46,961 nucleotides of DNA, from the IMG/VR virus record IMGVR_UViG_3300049043_000142, positions 1-46,961 of that record. The stretch is one strand, 5' to 3'. The notes below the pieces were generated by a model. It worked only from the letters and a program-made list of their open reading frames with translations. It searched no databases and had not been told where the DNA came from. The DNA is from a virus. Position 1 is the stretch's first letter. Every line of letters starts with the position of its first letter. Positions 30,301 through 38,273 of this stretch are shown in pieces. The position numbers were made by a program, and so were the translations under genes.

Positions 30301-31958
30301 GTTTTGTTGGTAGAGATGTACTTGGGAAGCCATATATTAAAGATTTTGTCAATGCTTCCAATATCGTTGAAGCGCGTCTGGAATCTCTTCGCAAATCTGC
30401 TGCATCTGTACAGCAGAAGTTGCCACTGGCGGAACGTGCTGCCGCTGATTTAGCGAAACAGACACAACCTCCCCAATTGACACCAATTACAGGAGGAGGC
30501 GAAGGTGAAGGTGGCGCTGGGCGTAAATTACAGCCTTATGACCAAAGTCAATTAGATATTATTCAAAAAACATTTGACAAGCAAAAGCAAATTTTAGATA
30601 CGAAATTATTAGATGAGCAGATTAGTAAAACTTCATACGGCATTGCATTGGCTAATTTAACATTAGTCAAAGAAAAAGCTGAAATAGAAGAGGCATTTAG
30701 GCTAAAAGTTTTAGAAACAAATCGAGACAATATGAGCGCCAGCGATAAGCAATTAAAACTGGCAGATCTGCAATTAGCAAGAACGCAAGAGCTTGAAAAT
30801 GCTGAGGGCAGAAAAAATCTGGCAATTAAAAAAGCCACCGAAGAAATTCGCGGGCCTTTTAAAGATGCATTGCGCGATACAAATATTCAAATTGAAAAAT
30901 CAACCACGGAGATTGACAACTTACGTAGAGGCTATTCGGGCTTAACTCCTGAACAAGAGGCTAATTATCGAATTGAAGAACTTACGAAAAATTTAAGAGC
31001 CGATGAATACAGGGCTCTTCAGGACATTATTGATGCCCTAAAGGAGAAATTTAAAATACAAGCTGAAACAAATCGCTTGGTAGAGCAAGAACGTAATCTT
31101 TCTCAATTGCGAACGCAAGTAGGAACAGCCGGTCAAGGATTGATGGCGGGGTACTTTGGAAGCGCCGCTCAGACGTTTGAGAAGTCTTTAATTGAATCTA
31201 ATGGGGACCGAGGATATGCCGCGCAAATGGCAGAACTAGAAACTCAATCAATGCGCTTACAAAGCGTATTTGGCGGCATTCAAAATGCCATTGGAGGTAT
31301 TGGAGATGCTTTTGGTTCTTTAATGACTGAAGGAATTGCCTCCATGATCGAAGGCACGGCAACGGCTGAAGAAGTGTTTAAAAATTTCTTAAATGCAATC
31401 GGCCAATCACTGTTGCAAGCGGCATCGCAAATGATTGCCACTTATATCGCCATTGGCATTGCTCGTATTTTTGCCGGGATGAGCGGTGGCGGAGGGAAAG
31501 TAGATTTGAGTGGAACCATGGTTCAAGATATGCCCGTTTCTCAAATGCCAGCAGGCATGCAATTTGCAAATGGTGGTATTGCCATTGGTGGCTTCAAGGC
31601 GTTTGCTAATGGTGGCATGGTTCAAGGCCCTACTCTTGGCCTTGTAGGCGAGGGTAAATACAACGAAGCCATTGTTCCTCTTCCCGATGGTCGTTCCATT
31701 CCTGTGCAAATGCAGGGCGACAGCATTCGCGACAAGATGGGAAGCAGTTCTAATGGCGGCGCTGTATCGCCAGTGTTAAATATGAGTTTTGAGACCACTA
31801 CTATTAACAATGTTGAATATGTAAGTAGGGATCAATTAGAGCAGGCTATGATGGAAACACGACGCCTTGCCACGCGAGATGGTGCTAAACAAGGCGCCAA
31901 TTTGGCAATTGATAAGCTTCAACAAAGTCCTAACACTCGCAGGAGAATTGGCATTTAA
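27378..31958 (+). CDS. tail tape measure protein
   Basis: At 1526 residues it is the longest gene here and sets tail length; it is ejected during DNA entry. The first 60 residues are strand-rich (ELKLKVSLDLAFFRQQLAGL), followed by Gly-rich linkers (about 255-300 and 425-455). The region FNNALSSIT...SARDGFTKLFASMAPAGFSA, MSEELKGQLGDVLPGAMGIF and MRDLLKNVTIVMDKEFG is the conserved TP901-like tape-measure domain (about 530-720). Hydrophobic segments follow (FGQILLQVGKILIQIAG; VLLGISLVIERIM) and a long helical part (1030-1250). The C-terminus has GGI..GG...FANGGMVQGPTLGLVGE, a motif repeated in many tape measures. It has no frame damage. Confidence 0.92.
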   Translation: MAAQDAELKLKVSLDLAFFRQQLAGLGQATAGYKIPVQVQFDRRSVQNELNALGANIRRRNYYLEVKTNLDDEIRKARDLAKALSSISAGGGGAIPRQGGTFRQELSGIGDINTLRSIYKEAAKKGLLAFDEEVNASKSKIITALNQAAQDASQGFLSAFSKENSRIRQAAGEYGQLLLAGLKKTLRISSPSKEMFNIGDDAGKGFELGLLKALDIAEQSATRKMRGMLDRLARMALMMSGMSAADIGSQAGQFRGGRALPGPSWAATVPPSQGGGGGGGRMLPPGPTFAALGGTAFGAQKYLPTALSDELKQILRGAAFAFVDSLKQQTRSVRVGLGASQQPLLTGGRIAGLLPAGVGRQASVYSTGKIGGETQAELFARREREARMRSALRGIDVLGATNREPSPYSYAYRSARPTSAIVPYAAGGALVPGGGAGGGGTGGGGGGRGPGGFGMGDFGRALGSVNLPGANTVRELGTEFAFATKQVLLFGQAYKLLGFAQDLPSQVGNAVGKLQSFRNTLSSITSSAKEAGQANQFILDTVNKYNVPLQSARDGFTKLFASMAPAGFSAGEIQGLFLSISKAAATFGMSADKVDRVNYAFAQMASKGQVMSEELKGQLGDVLPGAMGIFAEAAGFKGPDAIQKFGKALEDGAYKGQAMRDLLKNVTIVMDKEFGPGAEGAARTFQGVINRMQNSMQLFYESFEPIAVGFLNAVVVPITSGIKTITDGFTAFFSGTKAKSAGGAEFASQLQALKPAFAGIQQNIQSLLPIFSQFGQILLQVGKILIQIAGNPVVGYLAKLYLVALPINLIFGRITTTIGSVYTAMTTLNVGLLAGAQRFKTVDMVMKGFNLTAGQATGILRGVAPALNAVTLGLKAFGSTAVLLGISLVIERIMSLKGAIDSVRQSTQMMLANISSMANSGAIRELKNLGKDIGKQISTFEGLRPYISGQGGRGMPSKKLTPEAAATMQEVGLGSFVGRDVLGKPYIKDFVNASNIVEARLESLRKSAASVQQKLPLAERAAADLAKQTQPPQLTPITGGGEGEGGAGRKLQPYDQSQLDIIQKTFDKQKQILDTKLLDEQISKTSYGIALANLTLVKEKAEIEEAFRLKVLETNRDNMSASDKQLKLADLQLARTQELENAEGRKNLAIKKATEEIRGPFKDALRDTNIQIEKSTTEIDNLRRGYSGLTPEQEANYRIEELTKNLRADEYRALQDIIDALKEKFKIQAETNRLVEQERNLSQLRTQVGTAGQGLMAGYFGSAAQTFEKSLIESNGDRGYAAQMAELETQSMRLQSVFGGIQNAIGGIGDAFGSLMTEGIASMIEGTATAEEVFKNFLNAIGQSLLQAASQMIATYIAIGIARIFAGMSGGGGKVDLSGTMVQDMPVSQMPAGMQFANGGIAIGGFKAFANGGMVQGPTLGLVGEGKYNEAIVPLPDGRSIPVQMQGDSIRDKMGSSSNGGAVSPVLNMSFETTTINNVEYVSRDQLEQAMMETRRLATRDGAKQGANLAIDKLQQSPNTRRRIGI

Positions 31959-31963
31959 TAATC

Positions 31964-32404
31964 ATGGCTAATTTCCCTGCTATTAAGCCCTCTCGTCGCA
32001 ATTTTACACTAGGAGAATATCCTTTAAAAATTTATCGTTCGTTATCAGGAAAAACAGTTCGACGTAGTTTTGGCAATCGTCCTTTTGGCGCCACATTGGA
32101 ACTAGTTTTTGAAAACGTAAACGAAGATATTTTGGCTTTGATTTATAATCATTATCACGGTCAGTCTGGAAACACTGTTGGCTTTGCTTTGTCTAACGAA
32201 ACATTTGCTGGCCTTGATTCATCGTCTAATACGTTTGCTCAATTAAAAGCTGGCAATCCTTATATTATTTTGCAGGCAGCAGGCATTGGCAGTGGCAGTG
32301 CTTCTGATATGTTGTGGTTTTACGAAAGTGCGCCAGAAGTGGAAAGCACACATAGAAATTTAAGCACGATAAGTTTAAAGCTGGTTTCCGAATTTACACA
32401 ATGA
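31964..32404 (+). CDS. minor tail protein
   Basis: 146 residues, MANFPAIKPSRRNFTLGEYP, then KTVRRSFGNRPFGATLELVF ENV and NTVGFALSNETFAGL. It follows the tape measure after five bases and is strand-rich. The pattern of a basic N-terminus with FG..P.GA.L.L.F is common to small minor tail proteins coded after tape measures in freshwater and marine phages. It overlaps the next gene by four bases. The exact role is unknown. Confidence 0.6.
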   Translation: MANFPAIKPSRRNFTLGEYPLKIYRSLSGKTVRRSFGNRPFGATLELVFENVNEDILALIYNHYHGQSGNTVGFALSNETFAGLDSSSNTFAQLKAGNPYIILQAAGIGSGSASDMLWFYESAPEVESTHRNLSTISLKLVSEFTQ

Positions 32405-32940
32405 CAACATTAAGGATTGTTCAATATTTTGACTTATTGGCAATGACTGACGCCGCAGCAACGGCGCAAAATATTGCGGGCATGAACCAATTAGATACAA
32501 TTACTCTTGGGCAAGATCCAAATACTGTTTACCATCGTTATCAAAATTTCTTTGTCAATGAAACTAAAATTTACGATGGCGAGCAATATGCATTTGCGCC
32601 GTTTCGCGCCGAGGGCACTGTTAGCAATTTAGGGGGAGATAACACTCTTTTGCAAGTGTTATTTCCAAATGTAGAAGTGGCCGTGCGTCTTGTTGAGCAT
32701 GGTAATGGCAATAGACTCAGCCGTTTAGTTTTAACCACGCAATGGTTAAATGCAAACTTTGCCGCAGTAAAAACTTACCAGGAACGTTATGTAGGCATTG
32801 GCGCTGCTTTTTCAGAGACCACCATTGAACTAAGATTTAGAAGCGCCATGGATAGCGTAGGTACTTTGTTTCCGGCCCGGCAACTCACTCGTAATCTTGT
32901 AGGATTATTACCATTAAGCGCAAGCGTATCATTGCAATGA
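32401..32940 (+). CDS. minor tail protein (DUF1833-like)
   Basis: 179 residues. RIVQYFDLLAMTDAAATAQN, TVYHRYQNFFVNETKIYDGE QYAFAPFRAEGTVSNLGGDN and RLVLTTQWLNANFAAVKTYQ ERYVGIGAAFSETTIELRFR form a beta-rich distal tail-like protein; the series F.PF.......L...N..L..LFP is reminiscent of DUF1833-type minor tail proteins located upstream of the NlpC/P60-like gene. It overlaps both neighbours by four bases, so the three tail-tip genes are tightly coupled. Confidence 0.55.
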   Translation: MTTLRIVQYFDLLAMTDAAATAQNIAGMNQLDTITLGQDPNTVYHRYQNFFVNETKIYDGEQYAFAPFRAEGTVSNLGGDNTLLQVLFPNVEVAVRLVEHGNGNRLSRLVLTTQWLNANFAAVKTYQERYVGIGAAFSETTIELRFRSAMDSVGTLFPARQLTRNLVGLLPLSASVSLQ

Positions 32941-33329
32941 TTGATTACAGCGATCTTATTGGCTTAAAGCATCAATATGCTGCTCGGCCTTGCGAAGGAA
33001 ATGGCTTTACTGATTGCTGGTTATTGTGCATGGAGGTAAGAAGGCGCCTTGGGCTCAAACACCTTGAGGAGGCGTGGCCTTTTGTTTATTGCGATTACAC
33101 AGAGGAAGAACTTACTGTTCGTAGGATTTTGCGCTGGCTTTTAATGCTAGGCGAAAAGATTACAGAACCACGCCCTGGCGCAGTGTTTTATTTGCCTGGA
33201 GCACAATCTTTATTAGCAATGGCGGTAGTCGCCGATGACGGTAATTGTTTGTTTTTATCGCCTAGTAAAATGGTAGTAGCTGCGCCAGTTTCGCTGGTGA
33301 AGCCAAAGTATTATTTTTGGGCAGATTAA
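32937..33329 (+). CDS. NlpC/P60-like tail protein, apparently inactive
   Basis: 130 residues. GFTDCWLLCMEVRRRLGLKH matches the catalytic-cysteine helix of NlpC/P60 peptidases (NC/DCWxLVxxVxxRLG). The later part PGAVFYLPGAQSLLAMAVVA DDGNCLFLSP aligns with the strand that normally carries the catalytic histidine (H-V-G-I-Y), but the expected histidine is alanine or methionine. Such tail-tip proteins usually cut peptidoglycan during DNA entry. Here the enzyme seems to keep the fold but not the activity. The start overlaps the previous stop and the stop overlaps the tail tip gene. Confidence 0.55.
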   Translation: MIDYSDLIGLKHQYAARPCEGNGFTDCWLLCMEVRRRLGLKHLEEAWPFVYCDYTEEELTVRRILRWLLMLGEKITEPRPGAVFYLPGAQSLLAMAVVADDGNCLFLSPSKMVVAAPVSLVKPKYYFWAD

Positions 33330-34327
33330 TGGGCGAGCAGCAGCGCGATAAGCTTCTTCCTTATGAGCATCAATTAATTGAAGCCTTAGGAATTACAAAA
33401 CAAGAATATCTAGATTTTGTTGCGCTGCAGCATGTTTATAACGATATCAAAGAAGGCAGTGAGTTAGACGTAAGAAATTGGGAAGTTGTTGCCATTGTCC
33501 TTGCTGTTGTAGGCATTATTTTTCAAGTGGTGGCGGCGCTGATTGCCCCGTCTCCGCAAGCACCTCGCATTAACGCTCAACAGCAACAAGGTGGCGGCGT
33601 TGCTGCCACGCGAGATGAAATTTTTGCCCCTCGTTTTGGTTTTGATAGCCAACAACAATTGGCCGCCTACGGAGATCCCATTAATCTTGTCTATACAAAT
33701 ACTGACACCAATCCCGAGGGTGGCGTGCGTCTCGCCACGTCTTTAATTTGGTCTGCATTATTAAGCTATGGCAACAGTCAACTAGTGCGATTGCTTTTTG
33801 TTCTATGCGCTGGTGGCATTGGAAGAATTAGTGAGCAAAAAAGCGCATTTGGCCAAACGGCCCTAGAAAGCCTTGTCGCTCAAAATTATTGGGTATATTT
33901 TGCGCCAAATTATACGGGAGCCTTGCAAAATCAACAGGTGAGGCCACCATTTAATGGGATTAATGTAAGCGATCCAACCACTATTGGCAGTGCTGGCGCC
34001 AATCCCTATTTAATACGTCGATCTGCGAATAGCACAGTTCAAGGATTTAGTCATTGCTATTCTCCCACCTCTGCAAATCAATTTGGCATTTATGGAGCAG
34101 TGCCAATTAACGTTCAATTGTACATCAGAAATCAGGCGGGAGATTTTCAAAATGCCAATAATAATATTTCAATGCAAGTAAATGGCAGCAGTGGCTATTC
34201 TTCATTAACCAGATACAGCGCCAATACTTCATTTGTAGTGTCATTGGCACAAGCTAGCAATGCCGAAGAGGGGCTGGCTGCGGAAGAGGCAAAGGAGTCG
34301 AGAACGAGCACTTACTTCGGTATTTGA
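33329..34327 (+). CDS. tail tip/host specificity protein, N-terminal part (frameshifted)
   Basis: ATG at 33329 (TAATG overlap) reads MGEQQRDKLLPYEHQLIEAL. A hydrophobic segment VAIVLAVVGIIFQVVAALIA lies near residues 50-72, followed by a beta-rich region (PRFGFDSQQQLAAYGDPINL VYTNTD). This resembles the J-like hub of long-tailed phages with its single membrane-like helix. After AEEAKES near 34295 a one-base shift leads to RERALTSVFDNSGLFKIGSI KAKV in the next fragment, so both form one protein of about 1160 residues. Confidence 0.65.
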   Translation: MGEQQRDKLLPYEHQLIEALGITKQEYLDFVALQHVYNDIKEGSELDVRNWEVVAIVLAVVGIIFQVVAALIAPSPQAPRINAQQQQGGGVAATRDEIFAPRFGFDSQQQLAAYGDPINLVYTNTDTNPEGGVRLATSLIWSALLSYGNSQLVRLLFVLCAGGIGRISEQKSAFGQTALESLVAQNYWVYFAPNYTGALQNQQVRPPFNGINVSDPTTIGSAGANPYLIRRSANSTVQGFSHCYSPTSANQFGIYGAVPINVQLYIRNQAGDFQNANNNISMQVNGSSGYSSLTRYSANTSFVVSLAQASNAEEGLAAEEAKESRTSTYFGI

Positions 34328-36824
34328 CAATTCTGGTTTATTTAAAATTGGCTCAATTAAAGCAAAAGTAATTTCAATAGATAGAGCAGATGTAACAGAT
34401 GGCGCAATGAATGTTAGCCTTCGTTCCATAGAAACCGGCTGTATTAACTCTGTTGCATATAGCGCAACCAATGCGGGAGATGTTAATTCTCAGTCAATTT
34501 TTAATATTTTTGCCGAAGGAACTTTTCTTTATGAGCGTCGCCAACAATTTCTTCGCGCAGAAGCCGCCATTCGTCCAATTTTGGATGAGGACAGCGAAAG
34601 CGATGATGCGGCAACAATTTTAGCGCGTCGAACCATTCGTAATTACGTGGAGACTAACTGGCAGACAGACTGCTACGAAGACAGGTTTGAAACTTTTGTC
34701 AATGACCAAGGAGAAAACCAGGGTCGTTGGGTGAGCAATTGCAACACTTATCCCACTGAATGGGGGCATCGAGATGTCAGATCACTCACGGAAGATGAAA
34801 TTAACGCATTGCAATCATATGTGGATCTTGATGCCGTGGCCGGTCCAACGGCTTTTAGAAATAGAACTGAAGATTATTTCAGCACGAAGGCAATTACGCG
34901 AATTGAAGAAGCCTCTTATAGCACTGTTTCGGCGTGCAATATTGTTGACTTTTCGATTAAGGCACGAGTTTTCAAGAGGATTAGTGGCAGGCAAGAACAA
35001 TATGGCACTGAACGGCGTAGTTCTGGATATTTAAGCGCAGACAATGGCTTGAAATATCGTTCATCAATGTTCATAGTTAAAATTAAAAAGTCTTCCCAGT
35101 CCACATATAGTTATATTCCCGGTATTTTCATTGTTAGGCGATCCGCCGACATTGAAAATTTTATTTATTTGAAATTTGATAGCCAAACATCTGGCGTGGA
35201 AAATGCTGATTATTGGCAGTTTAAATTTGAACCTATTTATGATGTTACAGCCGAGGCATTAAGGGTGCCAGAGCTAAGATCGGCCAATGGTGAAATTATC
35301 TTTTGCTATCTAGAAAATGCAGGCAGTGAGCAAGAATTAGTAATCAATACCAGTTTATACGGTGCCGCTGGTTTTCGTTTTACAGGCAGCATACAATATG
35401 GTCTTTTTTTCCCGCCCGTCAATCAACAACCGCCCGGCCTAAATGAATGGGACATTTTTAGTAATACTTCCGATTCACAGGCGCAATTTTCGTTTGATAA
35501 TGGCCCTGAATTTGCACTGGCTGCTGTTACCGAGCAAATTGTAGATAATTACAGCAATTATGCTGGACTATACGACAACATTTCTCTTGTTGGCCTAAAC
35601 ATGTATTCAGGTAAGAGCGTGCAAGATTTGCGTTCGTTTACAGTATTTGCCACCCAGGGACGTTTTAGCCGTTTGCTTCGCACGTCAGGCACTGTAAATG
35701 GCATTGGCTGGGGGCAACCAGGATATCAATATCTTCCCGATAGCGCCAATGGCCATGCGAATACAGCGCCCGATATTTTTATTGATACTGTCCTCGACGC
35801 TCAGGATGGCATTGGCCGTCATGCTTCCATTCATTCTGTAGATTTGGAGCAATTAGCAAAAAGTAAAAAATTCTGCGAAGCCAATTCATTGTTCATGGAT
35901 GGAGTGATTGCCGATCAATCTTCCTGGCGAGAATTTTGGTCGCAAACTGCAGGGCTTAGCCTGCTGGAACTGGCAAAAGTGGGAGGCCAAGATGTGTTGG
36001 TTCCGGCTGTTCCATATATTGCTAATACTGGTGCAATTACACGCAGTTTGTCCATCTCTGCGCTATTCAATCAGGGCAACATTATTGAAGAATCATTTAA
36101 GGAAGAATTTATTGACTACGGTGAAAACACGCAAGATGTCATTACCACCATTGTTTATAGAAAAACAGATGACCAAAGCGTCTTTAATGTGAATGCCACT
36201 GTTGACGTGCAGTTGGCTGATACTGTGGAGGACGGGGCATCACGCAAGACAATTGACGCCTCTGCTTTTGTCACTCGTAAAGACCAGGCGATTAAGCTTG
36301 GCAAGTTTTTGTGCAATAGCAAACGTTATTCGCAACGTGCCATTGAATTTAAAACTTTTCCGACAGATAGTCCCGTGTTTCCGGGAGCCTATATTTATGT
36401 AGAATTGGCTCATAACCAATGGGATGGCATTTATACAGGCGTCATTGAAGATGGCGGATTTTTAAACATGCCAATTGCTTCTTCTATTCCCAATGGCTCT
36501 TCTTATTCAATGCTTGTTTATTCGCCCGATGGCGGCGCATCTTCCACGCAATCTTTTGCTGGCGTAACCATCGGGAATAATCGGGCAAGCATTGCTGGGA
36601 ATACCAATGCTTTTCAAAACTATGTAGGCAATTTATTTGTTGTTGGTACTGTTGTGACAAACAAAAGAATATTTCGCGTGACAGAAGTTCAAATGGACGA
36701 GGAAGGAGAAGTGACAGTGCGAGCGGTTTACCATGCTACGGACAGCAATGGTTTGTCCATGATTTCTAGGGGAATCACGGAAACAGTGTCAGGATTGTTC
36801 TTGATTGACGGACGGCCAGAATAG
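34260..36824 (+). CDS. tail tip/host specificity protein, main part (frameshifted)
   Basis: The real coding part begins at about 34298. It has beta-rich hub sequences, CINSVAYSATNAGDVNSQSI, the middle part WDIFSNTSDSQAQFSFDNGP EFALAAVTEQIVDNYSNYAG LYDNISLVGLNMYSGKSVQD, and the typical hub segment EANSLFMDGVIADQSSWREF WSQTAGLSLLELAKVGGQDV LVPAVP. The C-terminal domain has SKRYSQRAIEFKTFPTDSPV FPGAYIYVELAHNQWDGIYT G. Such proteins close the tail and contact the host. No frame damage within this part. Confidence 0.7.
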   Translation: MPKRGWLRKRQRSRERALTSVFDNSGLFKIGSIKAKVISIDRADVTDGAMNVSLRSIETGCINSVAYSATNAGDVNSQSIFNIFAEGTFLYERRQQFLRAEAAIRPILDEDSESDDAATILARRTIRNYVETNWQTDCYEDRFETFVNDQGENQGRWVSNCNTYPTEWGHRDVRSLTEDEINALQSYVDLDAVAGPTAFRNRTEDYFSTKAITRIEEASYSTVSACNIVDFSIKARVFKRISGRQEQYGTERRSSGYLSADNGLKYRSSMFIVKIKKSSQSTYSYIPGIFIVRRSADIENFIYLKFDSQTSGVENADYWQFKFEPIYDVTAEALRVPELRSANGEIIFCYLENAGSEQELVINTSLYGAAGFRFTGSIQYGLFFPPVNQQPPGLNEWDIFSNTSDSQAQFSFDNGPEFALAAVTEQIVDNYSNYAGLYDNISLVGLNMYSGKSVQDLRSFTVFATQGRFSRLLRTSGTVNGIGWGQPGYQYLPDSANGHANTAPDIFIDTVLDAQDGIGRHASIHSVDLEQLAKSKKFCEANSLFMDGVIADQSSWREFWSQTAGLSLLELAKVGGQDVLVPAVPYIANTGAITRSLSISALFNQGNIIEESFKEEFIDYGENTQDVITTIVYRKTDDQSVFNVNATVDVQLADTVEDGASRKTIDASAFVTRKDQAIKLGKFLCNSKRYSQRAIEFKTFPTDSPVFPGAYIYVELAHNQWDGIYTGVIEDGGFLNMPIASSIPNGSSYSMLVYSPDGGASSTQSFAGVTIGNNRASIAGNTNAFQNYVGNLFVVGTVVTNKRIFRVTEVQMDEEGEVTVRAVYHATDSNGLSMISRGITETVSGLFLIDGRPE

Positions 36825-36832
36825 ACTGTGTA

Positions 36833-36838
36833 TAGAAT
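36833..36838 (+). promoter_or_regulatory. late promoter -10 candidate before tail-tube-like gene
   Basis: TATAGAAT (TAGAAT at 36833-36838) lies 29 bases before ATG 36862 and shows the same eight bases as the copy before the tape measure. TTGACG occurs upstream at 36805-36810, but at 22 bases it is too far for a normal -35. Confidence 0.45.
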
Positions 36839-36861
36839 GTAATTATTACTAGTTTGATACC

Positions 36862-37343
36862 ATGGCATTTTACACAGGACGTTCTGGCAGTTTGTCGTTT
36901 GGCACGACGGATAGCACTGCCCCGTCTAGTTCTTTGTCTGCCCCGACAAACGTGCGCGAAGTGGCAAAAATTCGCGATTGGTCTTTAGATACGACTGTCG
37001 AACTTATCTCCACCAATTCCATTGATAGTGGAGTTAATACGTTTACGCCTGGAATCAAAGGTGCCACGGGTAGCGCAACGTTAATTTATTATCGACTGGA
37101 AGGCGCCGAAGTCTCAACAAAATTCTCTTTCGTGGATTTGTTGAATAACAGTATTATGAAAACCGGCAACATTACCGAGGCCGATAGACTCTTTTTTGAA
37201 CTCAATACCGGCGGTGGCGCCTCGGACGATATTAAATTCTGGGGTATATCACTTCTGCCGGCGTGGCTGTTTCAACTGGCGAACTGTCCACTGTTCCCAT
37301 CCAATTTACGATGGATGGTGATTTTGTGGAAGTGCTGAGCTGA
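36862..37343 (+). CDS. tail-tube-like protein 1 (frameshift near the end)
   Basis: MAFYTGRSGSLSFGTTDSTA, then VREVAKIRDWSLDTTVELIS TNSIDSGVNTFTPGIKGATG SATLIYYRLEG. This is the layout of long-tail tube proteins: an N-terminal strand pair, 'K(I/V)RDW.......E..T....(S)......P....G..(G/T)...', and beta strands. The frame runs to 37338 with an unlikely tail, but a shift near 37240 gives GYITSAGVAVSTGELSTVPI QFTMDGDFVEVLS and stop 37341-37343, the expected end of such proteins. It follows the tail tip, an unusual place for a tube gene, so an accessory tail or fibre-base role is possible. Confidence 0.6.
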
Positions 37344-37347
37344 TTTT

Positions 37348-38223
37348 GTGACTTTTTTTGCTGGACATACAGGCTATATACGCTTGCGAAGGAATTCGCA
37401 AGTTGTTTCGTTTGCCAGTGAAATTAGTGCTAGTGATATAAATACTGTTTTAAATAGGCTTGGATTTGATGGAAGCCTGGAAAATTTACTTACTGGAGAT
37501 CGCGTTGTCATTTCAACTGCCGATCCTCGTAAGCTTGCGTGTTTTCCGGCTTCCGTGTGGCCAAATATCTTGCAAGTGCAGGAGTCTATTGCCGCCTATA
37601 TCAACGTTAATTTGTATGGTGGTTTAAGATTTTTCCGCACTTTTGAAGATGCTGTAAATAATACTCGTGCCAACGAGCTACCGCTAGCCGCGTTTATTGG
37701 CGCAAACATTCCAATAACAGTAGAAATTGAGGATACCAATTTTGAAACACTAGGCAGTGTTACAAATTTTTCATTTCAAACTGAGCGCGAAGCCATTGAA
37801 ACCACATCTTTAAGCGATAAATTTAAACAGCAATATAGTGCTGGCTTAATTAGTGGCAGTGGAAGTATTGATGCTTTATTTAATCTGGACGTAGCAGCAT
37901 CGCAAGAAACATCATTGCTTTTGCTGCAATTAATACAACGTGTTGAAATTGGCAGTGGTTTTAAGGCGGAACTGTTTATCACAAATGAACTAGTTTACGG
38001 GAGTGATTTAGACGTTTTTTATTCGTTTGATGCCGTCATTACAAGAGCTGGCGTAGAAGTTGGCAGCGATCAAATTATTACTGTTTCTATGGACTTTTTA
38101 TCAACTGGTGAAATTGCTCTGAAAGTTGGCAAATCTGAAAGCGAATTGCGACTCCAGGATGGTGGTCGTATTCTGTTGAAGGAATTTGACGTGGATAGTT
38201 TGCTGTTGGAAGTAAATGATTAA
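37348..38223 (+). CDS. tail-tube-like protein 2, long version
   Basis: GTG start 37348, 291 residues. MTFFAGHTGYIRLRRNSQVV mirrors the start of the preceding gene (TF/FYAG.TGxxxxxR). The middle is FDGSLENLLTGDRVVISTAD and YINVNLYGGLRFFRTFEDAV NN, and later NFETLGSVTNFSFQTEREAI ETTSLSDKFKQQYSAGLISG SGSIDALFNL is the second tube-like pattern. It could be a tail protein with an inserted domain. The function is inferred from likeness to the previous gene and from location before the fibres. Confidence 0.5.
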   Translation: MTFFAGHTGYIRLRRNSQVVSFASEISASDINTVLNRLGFDGSLENLLTGDRVVISTADPRKLACFPASVWPNILQVQESIAAYINVNLYGGLRFFRTFEDAVNNTRANELPLAAFIGANIPITVEIEDTNFETLGSVTNFSFQTEREAIETTSLSDKFKQQYSAGLISGSGSIDALFNLDVAASQETSLLLLQLIQRVEIGSGFKAELFITNELVYGSDLDVFYSFDAVITRAGVEVGSDQIITVSMDFLSTGEIALKVGKSESELRLQDGGRILLKEFDVDSLLLEVND

Positions 38224-38241
38224 CAATGATACAGCAACGGT

Positions 38242-38247
38242 TAGAAT
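38242..38247 (+). promoter_or_regulatory. late promoter -10 candidate before first fibre
   Basis: GTTAGAAT (TAGAAT at 38242-38247) lies 32 bases before ATG 38274, in the short gap after the tail-tube-like gene. Confidence 0.4.
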
Positions 38248-38273
38248 TCCTTTAATGGCATTAGTAATGTAAG

